Assembly: GCA_017449925.1 (NCBI GenBank) | Contig: JAFSYO010000146.1 | Span: 1-62,413, forward strand | From: Stomatobaculum sp. | GTDB taxonomy: Bacteria > Bacillota_A > Clostridia > Lachnospirales > Lachnospiraceae | Direction: 5' to 3' | Length of the DNA: 62,413 nucleotides | The notes under the pieces: model-generated | The model's database searches: none | The model's input: the letters and a program-made list of their open reading frames with translations, nothing else | Told to the model about the DNA's origin: nothing | In this document: piece after piece, positions 15,459 through 24,418 of the stretch | How positions within the stretch are numbered: the stretch's first letter is position 1 | Layout: every line of letters begins with the position of its first letter | Position numbers and translations under genes: made by a program

Positions 15459-16091
15459 ATGTATATTATTGCTGGCCTGGGAAATCCGGGCCGTGAATAC
15501 GAGAACACACGGCATAATGTTGGCTTTCACGTGATCGACTGCCTTGCGGACAGGATGCGTACGGAGGTGGGCGAGAGAAAGCATTTCGCGCTCTGCGGGA
15601 AAGGAATGATCGGCGGGGAAAAAGTCCTGCTGATGAAGCCGCAGACCTACATGAACAATTCCGGGCAGAGCCTGAGGGCCGCCGCGGATTTCTATAAGGT
15701 TCCCCCGGAGAACATCCTTGTGATCTCCGACGATATCAACCTGGAGGAAGGTAAGCTGAGGATCAGGATGAAGGGGAGCGCCGGAGGACACAACGGCCTG
15801 AAATCCATCATCCAGCACCTGGGTTCCCAGGACTTCCCCAGGATCCGCGTAGGCATCGGAGGAAAGCCGGAGGGATGGGACCTGGCGGACTATGTCCTGG
15901 GGAAACTGAAGGGAAATGATGAAGAGCGGATGCAGGAGGCGTACAGGACCGCGGCGGATGCGGCGGAGTGTCTGGTGACCGAAGGCGGGGCCGCAGCTAT
16001 GAACCGCTTTAATACAAAGGCGCAGAAGGCCAAAGCAGAGGCAGCCGAAAAGAAGGAACAAGAGCCCGAAAAGAAGGAACAGGAAGCATGA
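15459..16091 (+). CDS. pth: Peptidyl-tRNA hydrolase
   Basis: Pth cleaves peptidyl-tRNA released by stalled ribosomes. The 210-residue product starts IIAGLGNPGREYENTRHNVGF, with the catalytic His20 region (TRHNVGF) and Asn10, then KPQTYMNNSG near residues 64-73 and SAGGHNGLKSI near 109-119. The last 20 or so residues form a charged Lys/Glu tail (KKEQEP repeats) beyond the usual family end. It overlaps mfd by 4 bp, so the two are translationally coupled, a common arrangement in Firmicutes. Confidence 0.97.
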   Translation: MYIIAGLGNPGREYENTRHNVGFHVIDCLADRMRTEVGERKHFALCGKGMIGGEKVLLMKPQTYMNNSGQSLRAAADFYKVPPENILVISDDINLEEGKLRIRMKGSAGGHNGLKSIIQHLGSQDFPRIRVGIGGKPEGWDLADYVLGKLKGNDEERMQEAYRTAADAAECLVTEGGAAAMNRFNTKAQKAKAEAAEKKEQEPEKKEQEA

Positions 16092-19000
16092 GTTTATTCC
16101 GCAATCCGCTCCGGGACCTGGAGCAGTACAGAGAGCTCGAAAACAGAATATCGAAAGCGGAGGGCCCCGCTGTCGTGACAGGGCTCCCGGACGCTGCGAA
16201 GGCGCATCTTGTGAGCGAACTCTGCGGAGCGGACCGTCCCTGGAAACTGCTGGTGACCTATGACGACGCCCGGGCGCGGGAGATGTGCGACGATCTGCGC
16301 GCTTTTTCGGACCAGGTCTGGATGTATCCCGCCCGGGATCTGCTTTTTTATTCCGCGGACATCCGCGGATTTGAGGTCTCAAAGGCGCGGATCGACGTCT
16401 GGCGCCGCATGCAGGAGGAAGAAGGCGGCTTTGTGGTGACCACGGTGGATGCGCTGATGGACCAGCTGGAAGAGCCTGACCGGTTCAAAAAGAGCGTCTT
16501 CCGGATCGACGAAGCGGACAGTGTGGATCTGCAGAAGCTTTCTGAGAAGCTCGTGGAATTTGGCTATGAAAGAACAGCGGAGGTGGACGGCATCGGCCAG
16601 TTTTCCATCCGCGGAGGTATTATAGATTTTTTCCCGGTGACAGAAGAGCTTCCGGTGCGAATAGAACTTTGGGACACGGATATCGATTCCATCCGGAGTT
16701 TTGACCCGGAGAGCCAGCGGTCGGTGGAAAACCTTACCGGGGTGACTGTCTACCCCGCAAAGGAAGAGACCCTGGGAGGAAGCGCGTCTTTTCTCCGTTA
16801 CTGGGACTACAGCAAAACAGTCCTGTTTCTGGATGAACCTCTCCGGCTGGGGGAAAGGGCCCGGAACGTGGAAGAAGAGTTCCGGAGCAGCATGGCAGCC
16901 AGACTGGAGACCGGACAGATCACCAGGGAAGAAATGCCGGAACTTTTCAGCGCAGAAGAGATCCTGAAGGAGCTGGAAACAGGAATCTCCGTATGTCTGT
17001 CGGGACTGGACTCCAGGATCCCGGACTTTGAGAGCAGGTTCTCCTGCTCCCTGGAGGCGAAAAGCGCTGCTTCGTATCCCGGGAGTTTTGAACTTCTGCT
17101 CGGCGATATGAAGCGGTACCAGAAAGAAAAATGGCGCATCGTTCTGATGACGCCGTCCCGCACCAGGGCTTCCCGCCTTGCGTCAAACTTCAGGGAATAC
17201 GGCATCAGCGCCTACTGCCCGGACGAGACAGAATCGCCGGAACCTGTACAGGCCGCGGTCATGGTGGTGTACGGAAACCTGCACCGCGGTTTCGAGTATC
17301 CGCTGCTGCGCTTTGCAGTGCTGACAGAAAGCGATCTTTTCGGGAAAAGGAAACGGAAAAAGCGGCGGCAGCAGAAACGCTACAGCGAAGGGGACCGGGT
17401 CTCGTCCCTTTCGGAGCTGTACGTCGGCGATTACGTGGTACATGAGGAGTACGGGCTCGGTGTGTACCGGGGGATCGAAAAGATCGAGACAGAAGGGGTG
17501 ATCCGGGACTATATCAAGATCGAGTACCGGGGCGGCGACAACTGCTATGTTCCGGCGACAAAGCTGGATGCCATCATGAAGTATGCCGCGGGAGATGCCC
17601 CTGCTCCGAAACTGAACCGGCTCGGCGGTCCGGAATGGAACCGCACTAAAACGCGGGTCAAGGGGGCGGTGGCCCGGATCGCGAAGGAACTGGTGACGCT
17701 TTACGCTGAGCGTCTGGATCGTCCGGGATATGTCTACGGCCCGGACACTGTATGGCAAAGGGAATTCGAAGAGCTGTTTCCCTACGAAGAGACAGCGGAC
17801 CAGCTGAAGGCTATTGAGGACGTGAAATCCGACATGGAGCACGGAAGGATCATGGACCGCCTGATCTGCGGAGACGTAGGCTACGGGAAGACCGAGATCG
17901 CGCTCCGCGCCGCCTTTAAGGCAGTTCAGGAAGGTTTCCAGGTGGTGTTCCTGGTGCCGACGACGATCCTTGCACAGCAGCACTACAATACCTTCTGCCA
18001 AAGGATGAAAGACTTTCCTGTGCGGGTGGATCTTCTGTGCCGCTTCCGCACTGCGTCAGAACAGAAAATTACCCTGAGGGATTTTGAGCGCGGCACAGTG
18101 GACATCATTATCGGCACGCACCGGGTCCTGTCCAAGGACCTGCATCCGAAACGGCTGGGACTTTTGGTCGTCGATGAGGAGCAGCGTTTTGGCGTGACCC
18201 ACAAGGAAAAACTGAAGAACCTGAAAAAAGATGTGAACGTGCTGACGCTTACAGCCACCCCGATCCCGCGGACGCTGCACATGAGCCTGGCAGGGATCAG
18301 GGAGCTCAGCGTACTGGAGGAGCCGCCCCTGGAGAGGCAGCCGATCCAGACCTATGTCATGGAATACCATGAAGAAACAGTGCGGGAAGCCATCCGCAGA
18401 GAACTGGGAAGGGGAGGGCAGGTCTATTACGTCTACAACCGGGTGAATACGATCGCGGACGTGACGGCGCGGCTGCAGGCCATGCTTCCGGACGCGGAGA
18501 TCGCCTGGGCCCACGGGCAGATGCAGGAGAGGCAGCTTGAATCCATCATGCTTGATTTCATGAATGGAGAGATCGACGTGCTGGTCTCCACCACCATCAT
18601 TGAAACAGGACTGGATATCCCGAACGTCAATACCATCATCATCCAGGACGCGGACCGCATGGGACTGTCCCAGCTTTACCAGCTGAGAGGAAGGGTCGGG
18701 CGATCCTCCCGCACTGCCTACGCCTTCCTGATGTACCGAAGGGACAAGCTTCTGTCAGAGGAAGCGGAGAAGCGGCTGAAGGCCATCCGGGAATTTACGG
18801 AGCTCGGCAGCGGCATCAGGATCGCCATGCGGGACCTGGAGATCCGCGGCGCGGGCAATGTGCTTGGCGCCGAACAGCACGGACATATGCAGGCCGTGGG
18901 ATACGATCTTTACTGTAAGCTTCTGAACAAGGCAGTCCGGGCTCTTTCCGGAAAAGAGGAAGAAAGGGAGATCAGCAGCGCTTCCGTGGATGCGGACGCA

Positions 19001-19489
19001 GATGCTTTTATCCCGCAGAACTATATCCGGAGCGAGGAGCAGAAACTGGACGTCTATAAGCGGATCGCCTCCGTCCAGGACGAAGAGGACGATCTCAATA
19101 TTCAGGACGAACTGATGGACCGCTTCGGGAACATTCCGAAGCCGGTGAAGAATCTGCTCCTGATCGCCAGGATCCGGGCCGCTGCTTCGGTTCTCGGAGC
19201 GTCCGAGGTCAGAGTGCGCATACAGGAGGCGCAGATCACCATGCGGGACGACGCCGCGCTGGATCCCGGAGGACTGCCGGAGGTGATCGAGCAGTACAGA
19301 GGAGCGCTGACTGTACGGCAGGCGCATCCTGCGCGGGGAAAAATGCCGGCGGAACCGGTGCGCTTTGTGCTTAAGGAGGCCCGGAAACAGATCGACGGGA
19401 CGCGGATGCTGGAGTTTACGCTGGAGGTAATACTTAAGCTTATGCGCTGTATTCCGCCGGGAAACGGGGATGACAGCCGCCCGCAGTAA
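16088..19489 (+). CDS. mfd: Transcription-repair coupling factor
   Basis: Mfd removes RNA polymerase stalled at DNA damage and recruits UvrA. The 1133-residue product has the expected order: UvrB-like N-terminal module (FFPVTEELPVRIELWDTDIDSIR), RNA-polymerase interacting domain (GDYVVHEEYGLGVYRGI near 445), and a RecG-like helicase with CGDVGYGKTEIALRAAF (Walker A, near residue 595), DEEQRFG (motif II) and the TATPIPRTL, GRVGRS motifs. The TRCF C-terminal domain follows. Length is normal. It shares a transcript with pth. Confidence 0.97.
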   Translation: MSLFRNPLRDLEQYRELENRISKAEGPAVVTGLPDAAKAHLVSELCGADRPWKLLVTYDDARAREMCDDLRAFSDQVWMYPARDLLFYSADIRGFEVSKARIDVWRRMQEEEGGFVVTTVDALMDQLEEPDRFKKSVFRIDEADSVDLQKLSEKLVEFGYERTAEVDGIGQFSIRGGIIDFFPVTEELPVRIELWDTDIDSIRSFDPESQRSVENLTGVTVYPAKEETLGGSASFLRYWDYSKTVLFLDEPLRLGERARNVEEEFRSSMAARLETGQITREEMPELFSAEEILKELETGISVCLSGLDSRIPDFESRFSCSLEAKSAASYPGSFELLLGDMKRYQKEKWRIVLMTPSRTRASRLASNFREYGISAYCPDETESPEPVQAAVMVVYGNLHRGFEYPLLRFAVLTESDLFGKRKRKKRRQQKRYSEGDRVSSLSELYVGDYVVHEEYGLGVYRGIEKIETEGVIRDYIKIEYRGGDNCYVPATKLDAIMKYAAGDAPAPKLNRLGGPEWNRTKTRVKGAVARIAKELVTLYAERLDRPGYVYGPDTVWQREFEELFPYEETADQLKAIEDVKSDMEHGRIMDRLICGDVGYGKTEIALRAAFKAVQEGFQVVFLVPTTILAQQHYNTFCQRMKDFPVRVDLLCRFRTASEQKITLRDFERGTVDIIIGTHRVLSKDLHPKRLGLLVVDEEQRFGVTHKEKLKNLKKDVNVLTLTATPIPRTLHMSLAGIRELSVLEEPPLERQPIQTYVMEYHEETVREAIRRELGRGGQVYYVYNRVNTIADVTARLQAMLPDAEIAWAHGQMQERQLESIMLDFMNGEIDVLVSTTIIETGLDIPNVNTIIIQDADRMGLSQLYQLRGRVGRSSRTAYAFLMYRRDKLLSEEAEKRLKAIREFTELGSGIRIAMRDLEIRGAGNVLGAEQHGHMQAVGYDLYCKLLNKAVRALSGKEEEREISSASVDADADAFIPQNYIRSEEQKLDVYKRIASVQDEEDDLNIQDELMDRFGNIPKPVKNLLLIARIRAAASVLGASEVRVRIQEAQITMRDDAALDPGGLPEVIEQYRGALTVRQAHPARGKMPAEPVRFVLKEARKQIDGTRMLEFTLEVILKLMRCIPPGNGDDSRPQ

Positions 19490-19548
19490 AAAGAACGCTA
19501 AAAAGCGCGAAAAATCGTGCGTTTTCAAGGAAGATTGCGCCAGAAAGC

Positions 19549-19579
19549 TTGACATACCAAGGGGCAAAAGATATATAAT
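19549..19579 (+). promoter_or_regulatory. Strong promoter of the HU operon
   Basis: A perfect TTGACA (19549-19554) is followed after 17 bp by TATATA or after 19 bp by TATAAT (19574-19579). The start codon of hup lies about 45 nt downstream behind AGGAGG. Confidence 0.75.
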
Positions 19580-19632
19580 AATAACATATTATCCGCGATG
19601 CATGCGGCTCAAAGAGACAGGAGGAACGTACA

Positions 19633-19944
19633 ATGAACAAAACCGAGTTAATTGCTGCTGTTGCTGAAAAGACAGGACTTGCGAAGAAGGACGCGGAAGC
19701 TGCTGTTAAGGCAGTAACTGAAACCATTTCTGCAGAACTTGTTGCTGGAAACAAAGTCCAGATCGTCGGATTTGGTACGTTCGAAGTCTCTGAGAGAGCA
19801 GCCAGACAGGGAAGAAATCCTCGTACAGGCGAGAGCATGAAGATCGCTGCAGCCAAGGCGCCGAAGTTCAAACCCGGCAAGACCCTGAAGACGGCTGTGA
19901 ATGCACCGAAGAAGAAAGCAAAAAGGACCAGAAAGGCTAAATAA
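19633..19944 (+). CDS. hup: HU-family DNA-binding protein
   Basis: HU bends and compacts DNA. The 103-residue product has the standard HU body of about 90 residues: [16 protein letters not shown], the saddle [14 protein letters not shown] and the DNA-contacting arm with [16 protein letters not shown] basic Lys/Arg-rich C-terminal tail ([12 protein letters not shown]) is added, which would increase DNA affinity. AT-leaning codons and the strong promoter fit high expression. It is followed by rqcP after 6 bp. Confidence 0.97.
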   Translation: MNKTELIAAVAEKTGLAKKDAEAAVKAVTETISAELVAGNKVQIVGFGTFEVSERAARQGRNPRTGESMKIAAAKAPKFKPGKTLKTAVNAPKKKAKRTRKAK

Positions 19945-19950
19945 TAGTAA

Positions 19951-20190
19951 ATGAGGATAGACAAGTTTCTGAAGGTTTCCCGCCTTATCAAGCGCCGCAC
20001 CGTTGCGAACGAAGCCTGCGATGCCGGCCGCATTCTGGTGAATGACAAAGTTGTCAAGGCATCTTATGATGTGAAGGAGGGGGATGTGATCGAGATCCGC
20101 TTCGGACAGAAGTCCGTCCGGGCGGAGGTCCTTCAGATCGCCGAGACAACGAAAAAAGATGAGGCAAAGGAACTTTTCCGCTTTGTCTGA
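19951..20190 (+). CDS. rqcP: S4-domain ribosome quality-control protein RqcP
   Basis: The 79-residue product is a compact S4 RNA-binding domain: MRIDKFLKVSRLIKRRTVANEACDAGRILVN, then KASYDVKEGDVIEI. In Bacillus the homologue (YabO/RqcP) works with RqcH in adding alanine tails to stalled nascent chains. The position between hup and divIC is the conserved Firmicute arrangement, which supports this name over other S4 proteins. Confidence 0.88.
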   Translation: MRIDKFLKVSRLIKRRTVANEACDAGRILVNDKVVKASYDVKEGDVIEIRFGQKSVRAEVLQIAETTKKDEAKELFRFV

Positions 20191-20214
20191 TACACACGCA
20201 GGGGAATGATACCG

Positions 20215-20532
20215 ATGGGCACAGTTCACACGTCAAAAAAGAAAAACTCCGATAAAGTGGATAACCGGATCGCAATGGTAACCATTAGCGCGGTGGTTTT
20301 CAGCATGGCGTTTGCCGTCGGGATCAAGGTCAATTCACTGCATGGGAAACAGGAGATGTACCAGGAAAGGGAACGCGTCCTGATCGAACAGGTGGCGGCG
20401 GAGGAAGAACGGGCCGCAGAGCTGGAGCAGGAACGTCTATACATCCAGACCAACGGGTACATCGAAAAGACAGCAAAGGAGAAGCTGGGTCTGGTCAATC
20501 CGGACGAAATCCTTCTGAAACCAGAACAGTAA
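20215..20532 (+). CDS. divIC: Septum formation initiator DivIC/FtsB family
   Basis: The 105-residue product has a short basic cytoplasmic tail, one membrane helix (IAMVTISAVVFSMAFAVGI, about residues 19-37) and an extracellular coiled coil (QERERVLIEQVAAEEERAA) ending with YIEKTAKEKLGLVNPDE, the conserved FtsB/DivIC terminus. It joins the divisome with DivIB and FtsL. The ATG at 20215 is chosen because AGGGGA lies about 9 bp before it; the ATG at 20206 is too close to that site. A terminator follows. Confidence 0.9.
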   Translation: MGTVHTSKKKNSDKVDNRIAMVTISAVVFSMAFAVGIKVNSLHGKQEMYQERERVLIEQVAAEEERAAELEQERLYIQTNGYIEKTAKEKLGLVNPDEILLKPEQ

Positions 20533-20544
20533 ATAGAGTGTTGA

Positions 20545-20580
20545 GACCTCCGGACCAGAGCTGGTGCGGAGGTCGATTTT
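20545..20580 (+). terminator. Rho-independent terminator after divIC
   Basis: GACCTCCG (20545-20552) and CGGAGGTC (20567-20574) pair, with inner ACCA/TGGT pairing, followed by GATTTT. It ends the hup-rqcP-divIC transcript before tilS. Confidence 0.8.
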
Positions 20581-20604
20581 GTGTGAGAGTTTGGGGTTGT
20601 TGCT

Positions 20605-22020
20605 ATGCTGCAGGTACAGAATGAAGTAAGAAGGCAGATCGCGCGGTATCGTATGATCAGGCGCGGAGACAGAGTGATCATCGGTGTCAGCGGAGGCGCG
20701 GATTCTACGGCGCTGCTCCATGTGCTGGCGCATCTCGAAGGGATCCTGAAGGCACAGTTCCGGGTGGTGCATGTGCATCACGGACTCCGGGGCGAAGAAG
20801 CTGACCGGGACGCAAAGTTCGTCGAGAATCTTTGCAGGAGCTACAAAATACCTTTCCGAATGGTCGAAGTGCAGGCAGACCAGTTCGCCAGGAAGCATCA
20901 CGTCTCCCTGGAGGAGGCCGGCAGATGGCTGCGCTACGCGGCTTTTGAAGAAGAAGCAGCGGCCTGGGAAAAAGAGGCGGATACACATAAGGCAGTGCGG
21001 GTCGCAGTAGCTCACAATAAAGAGGACAATGCGGAAACGATCCTGATGCAGCTTTCCAGGGGAAGCGGACTGAAGGGCGTCGCCGGAATGAAGCCGGTGC
21101 GCGGAAGGGTGATCCGGCCGCTTCTCACAGTATCCAGAGAAGATATCGAAGCCTACCTGAAAAAAGAAGAACTGCAGTGGTGCACGGATTCCACGAATCT
21201 TCACGACGATTATACGCGGAACCGGATCCGTCACGAGATCCTCCCCAGGCTGATCAGCGACGTGAATAAAGCAGCGGTGGATAACATCACCCGCGCAGGA
21301 CGTCTGATCGGAGAAGCAGATGTTTACCTCGCGAAGCAGGCAGAGCAGATCCTGAAGGATACGGTGGTCCGGGACGAAGAAAGCGCAGGGATCGCCCAAA
21401 GCGATCTGGACCGGCAGGAGCCTATCATCCGGACCTACATGCTGAGGCTTATGATCGGCATCGTGAACCGGACTATGAAGAATATCACTGCCAAGCATAT
21501 CGAGGACCTGGACCGCCTGGCAGACAGCGAGACGGGGAAGCGGATCGATCTGCCCTACGGTCTGGAAGCAGTGAAGACCTACGATATGCTCTGGATCGGG
21601 AAAAAGGGATTTGTCGCGGAGAATTCCGTAAAAGGATTTCCAGACAGCAGCACCACCGCCGAGATGAATGAATTCTACAAAAAGAATTTTACCTTTGACG
21701 TGTTCGATTATGACCCGGAAGCAGAAATTCCTGAGAAAGAAAACGTCAAATGGTTCGATTATGATAAAATAGAAAATATCCTGGAGCTCAGGCCGCGGCG
21801 CACCGGGGATTATATCATGCTGAAGGACGGAGGCAGAAAGACCGTCAAGTCCCTGATGATAGACGAGAAGATCCCAGCAGCTGTCCGCGACAGAGTGCCG
21901 ATCCTGGCGATGGGGTCCCATGTGCTCTGGGTGGTCGGATACAGAGAGAGCTTCAGCTGCAGGATAGACAGCAATACCAGAAGGGTATTCGAAGTAAGGT
22001 ACAGAGGAGAAGGAACATGA
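20605..22020 (+). CDS. tilS: tRNA(Ile)-lysidine synthetase
   Basis: TilS adds lysine to C34 of tRNA-Ile(CAU), changing its codon reading from AUG to AUA. The 471-residue product has the PP-loop ATP motif SGGADS at residues 29-34, the VHVHHGLRG segment near 55-63, HNKEDNAETILMQLSRGSGLKG near 133-154, and the C-terminal TilS domain ending with KVKSLMIDEKIPAAVRDRVP. The last four bases overlap hpt, indicating coupled translation. Confidence 0.96.
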   Translation: MLQVQNEVRRQIARYRMIRRGDRVIIGVSGGADSTALLHVLAHLEGILKAQFRVVHVHHGLRGEEADRDAKFVENLCRSYKIPFRMVEVQADQFARKHHVSLEEAGRWLRYAAFEEEAAAWEKEADTHKAVRVAVAHNKEDNAETILMQLSRGSGLKGVAGMKPVRGRVIRPLLTVSREDIEAYLKKEELQWCTDSTNLHDDYTRNRIRHEILPRLISDVNKAAVDNITRAGRLIGEADVYLAKQAEQILKDTVVRDEESAGIAQSDLDRQEPIIRTYMLRLMIGIVNRTMKNITAKHIEDLDRLADSETGKRIDLPYGLEAVKTYDMLWIGKKGFVAENSVKGFPDSSTTAEMNEFYKKNFTFDVFDYDPEAEIPEKENVKWFDYDKIENILELRPRRTGDYIMLKDGGRKTVKSLMIDEKIPAAVRDRVPILAMGSHVLWVVGYRESFSCRIDSNTRRVFEVRYRGEGT

Positions 22021-22556
22021 AAGAACATGTCAGGGTCATGCTGACGGAAGAGGAAGTCAATGCCCGGATCGAAGAAGTGGCGGAACAGATCAATCATGAT
22101 TACGGAGACCAGCCGCTTCACCTGATCTGCATCCTGAAGGGCGGCGCCATGTTCATGTGCGAGCTTGCCAAGCGCCTTACGATGCCGGTGTCCTTTGACT
22201 TCATGAGCGTATCCAGCTACGGCGGCAGCACGGTCTCCAGCGGTGTTGTCCGGATCATAAAGGACCTGGACGAGACCTTGGAAGGAAAGCAGGTACTGAT
22301 CGTGGAGGATATCATCGACACCGGACGTACCCTGGCATACCTGATCGAGGTCCTGAAAAAGCGCAACCCGAAGGACATCCACCTGTGCACGCTTCTGGAC
22401 AAACCGGAGCGGAGGATCAAAAAGCAGGTGAACGTCGATTACACCTGTTTCACCATTCCGGATAAGTTCGTGGTGGGCTACGGTCTGGACTACGACCAGA
22501 GATACAGAAATCTTCCATTTATCGGCGTCGTGGAATTTGAGGAAGACGCAGAGTAA
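22017..22556 (+). CDS. hpt: Hypoxanthine phosphoribosyltransferase
   Basis: The 179-residue enzyme salvages hypoxanthine and guanine using PRPP. The PRPP-binding motif VLIVEDIIDTGRTL is near residues 96-109; KGGAMFMCEL and SYGGSTVSSG are also typical. KFVVGYGLDYDQRYRNLPFIG near the C-terminus is the base-binding segment. It sits between tilS and ftsH as in many Firmicutes. Confidence 0.97.
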   Translation: MKEHVRVMLTEEEVNARIEEVAEQINHDYGDQPLHLICILKGGAMFMCELAKRLTMPVSFDFMSVSSYGGSTVSSGVVRIIKDLDETLEGKQVLIVEDIIDTGRTLAYLIEVLKKRNPKDIHLCTLLDKPERRIKKQVNVDYTCFTIPDKFVVGYGLDYDQRYRNLPFIGVVEFEEDAE

Positions 22557-22574
22557 GTATAAAGAGGTAATTCA

Positions 22575-24392
22575 TTGAAAAGAGTAAATCCTGCCCGGAA
22601 TCTGAGCTTCCTGTTTCTGGTGATGATTCTGGCATATACAGTAATGAGCTATACCGGGAGCATGTCGCAGCAGTCGCTTTCACGCCAGGAATTTGAGACG
22701 CTCCTCTCCGACGGGAATGTCTCCAGGATCACTGTGCGGCAGAACAGAGAGACGCCCACCGGAGAAGCGGTTCTTGTGGTGGACGGCGACGACGGAAAAC
22801 AGAAGACGGAACATTTTTATGTTTCGGACGTCAACCGCCTGCAGGAAGAACTGACCGGCAGGCAGCTTGACTTCACGACGGAGAACATCCCGGAAAGCAG
22901 CGACTGGATGAATTATCTCCTGCCGACGCTGATCGCGGTGACTGGCGCTGTGGTCGTGATCTGGCTGATGCAGAACCGGTCCGGCGGCGGCACCAACGCG
23001 AAAATGATGAATTTCGGGAAGAGCCGGGCCCGGATGACACGCGACAACAAGGAGAACTTCTCTTCCGTGGCGGGACTGAGGGAAGAGAAGGAGGATCTGG
23101 AACAGATCGTTGATTTTCTGAAAGACCCGAAGAAATACACAGAAGTGGGAGCCCGGATCCCCAAAGGGATCATCCTGGTGGGACCTCCCGGAACAGGAAA
23201 GACTCTTCTTGCGAAGGCTGTGGCAGGAGAGGCCGGCGTTCCGTTCTTTTCCATCTCCGGTTCCGATTTTGTGGAAATGTTCGTCGGCGTCGGCGCCTCC
23301 AGAGTGCGCGACCTGTTTGAGGAAGCAAAGCGCCTTGCGCCCTGCATCGTGTTCATCGATGAGATCGATGCCGTGGCGCGCCGCAGGGGTTCCGGTCTTG
23401 GCGGCGGCCATGACGAGCGTGAACAGACACTGAACCAGCTGCTGGTGGAAATGGACGGTTTCGGCGTCAACGAGGGTATCATTGTGCTGGCAGCGACGAA
23501 CCGCCCGGATATCCTGGACCCGGCGATCCTGCGTCCCGGCAGGTTTGACAGGAAGCTGGCAGTGGGACGCCCGGATGTAAAGGGCAGAGAAGAGATCCTG
23601 AAGGTCCATGCCAGAAACAAGCCTGTGGGCGACGATGTGGACCTGAAACGGGTGGCAAAAACGACAGCAGGTTTTTCCGGCGCGGATCTGGAGAATCTCC
23701 TGAACGAAGCAGCGATCCTCACTGCAAAGGAAGGGAGAAAATATATTTCCCAGAGCGATATTGACCGCTCCTTTGTGAAGGTCGGCATCGGAGAGGAAAA
23801 GAAGAGCCGCGTTATCTCTGAGAAGGAGAAAAAGATCACGGCGTATCATGAGGCAGGACATGCGATCCTTTTCCATGTTCTCCCTGATATGGGCCCGGTG
23901 CACACGATCTCTATCATTCCCACGGGGATCGGGGCTGCCGGATACACCATGCCGCTTCCCGGCGAGGACGAAATGTTCAACACGAAGGGGCGCATGCTGC
24001 AGCATATTCAGGTCTCCCTGGGAGGGCGCATTGCGGAGGAACTGGTCTTCGGCGATGTGACCACAGGAGCGAGCCAGGATATCAAACAGGCCACTGCTAT
24101 GGCAAAAGCCATGGTCATGCAGTACGGCATGAGCGAAAAAGCCGGCCTGGTCAATTACGGCAGCGAGGGCGATGAGATCTTTATCGGCAGAGATTTCGGA
24201 CAGACAAAGTCATACGGCGAAGCCATGGCGACGCTGATCGACAGCGAAATAAAACGTATTATCGACGAGTGTTACGATGCGGCCAAGGCAGTGATCGAAC
24301 AGCACAGGGATGTTCTGGACCGCTGCGCCGAACTGCTGCTTGAGAAAGAAAAAATAGGACAGGAAGAATTTGAAGCTCTTTTTTCTGAGTGA
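22575..24392 (+). CDS. ftsH: ATP-dependent zinc metalloprotease FtsH
   Basis: FtsH is a membrane-anchored hexameric AAA protease that degrades membrane and regulatory proteins. The 605-residue product starts at a TTG (22575) with AGAGGT 6 bp upstream. Two membrane helices lie near residues 9-25 and 113-132. Walker A GPPGTGKT is at about 203-210, Walker B FIDEIDA follows, and the SRH segment is [19 protein letters not shown]. The zinc motif HEAGH is at about 425-429. Complete and of normal length. Confidence 0.97.
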   Translation: MKRVNPARNLSFLFLVMILAYTVMSYTGSMSQQSLSRQEFETLLSDGNVSRITVRQNRETPTGEAVLVVDGDDGKQKTEHFYVSDVNRLQEELTGRQLDFTTENIPESSDWMNYLLPTLIAVTGAVVVIWLMQNRSGGGTNAKMMNFGKSRARMTRDNKENFSSVAGLREEKEDLEQIVDFLKDPKKYTEVGARIPKGIILVGPPGTGKTLLAKAVAGEAGVPFFSISGSDFVEMFVGVGASRVRDLFEEAKRLAPCIVFIDEIDAVARRRGSGLGGGHDEREQTLNQLLVEMDGFGVNEGIIVLAATNRPDILDPAILRPGRFDRKLAVGRPDVKGREEILKVHARNKPVGDDVDLKRVAKTTAGFSGADLENLLNEAAILTAKEGRKYISQSDIDRSFVKVGIGEEKKSRVISEKEKKITAYHEAGHAILFHVLPDMGPVHTISIIPTGIGAAGYTMPLPGEDEMFNTKGRMLQHIQVSLGGRIAEELVFGDVTTGASQDIKQATAMAKAMVMQYGMSEKAGLVNYGSEGDEIFIGRDFGQTKSYGEAMATLIDSEIKRIIDECYDAAKAVIEQHRDVLDRCAELLLEKEKIGQEEFEALFSE

Positions 24393-24418
24393 AGAAAGCA
24401 AAGCTTCTTATCGTCATC

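Noticed and set aside
24389..24418. GTG start for the GH13 gene overlapping the ftsH stop
   Set aside because: It would add ten hydrophobic residues that the family lacks; retained only as an alternative because neither start has a good Shine-Dalgarno.
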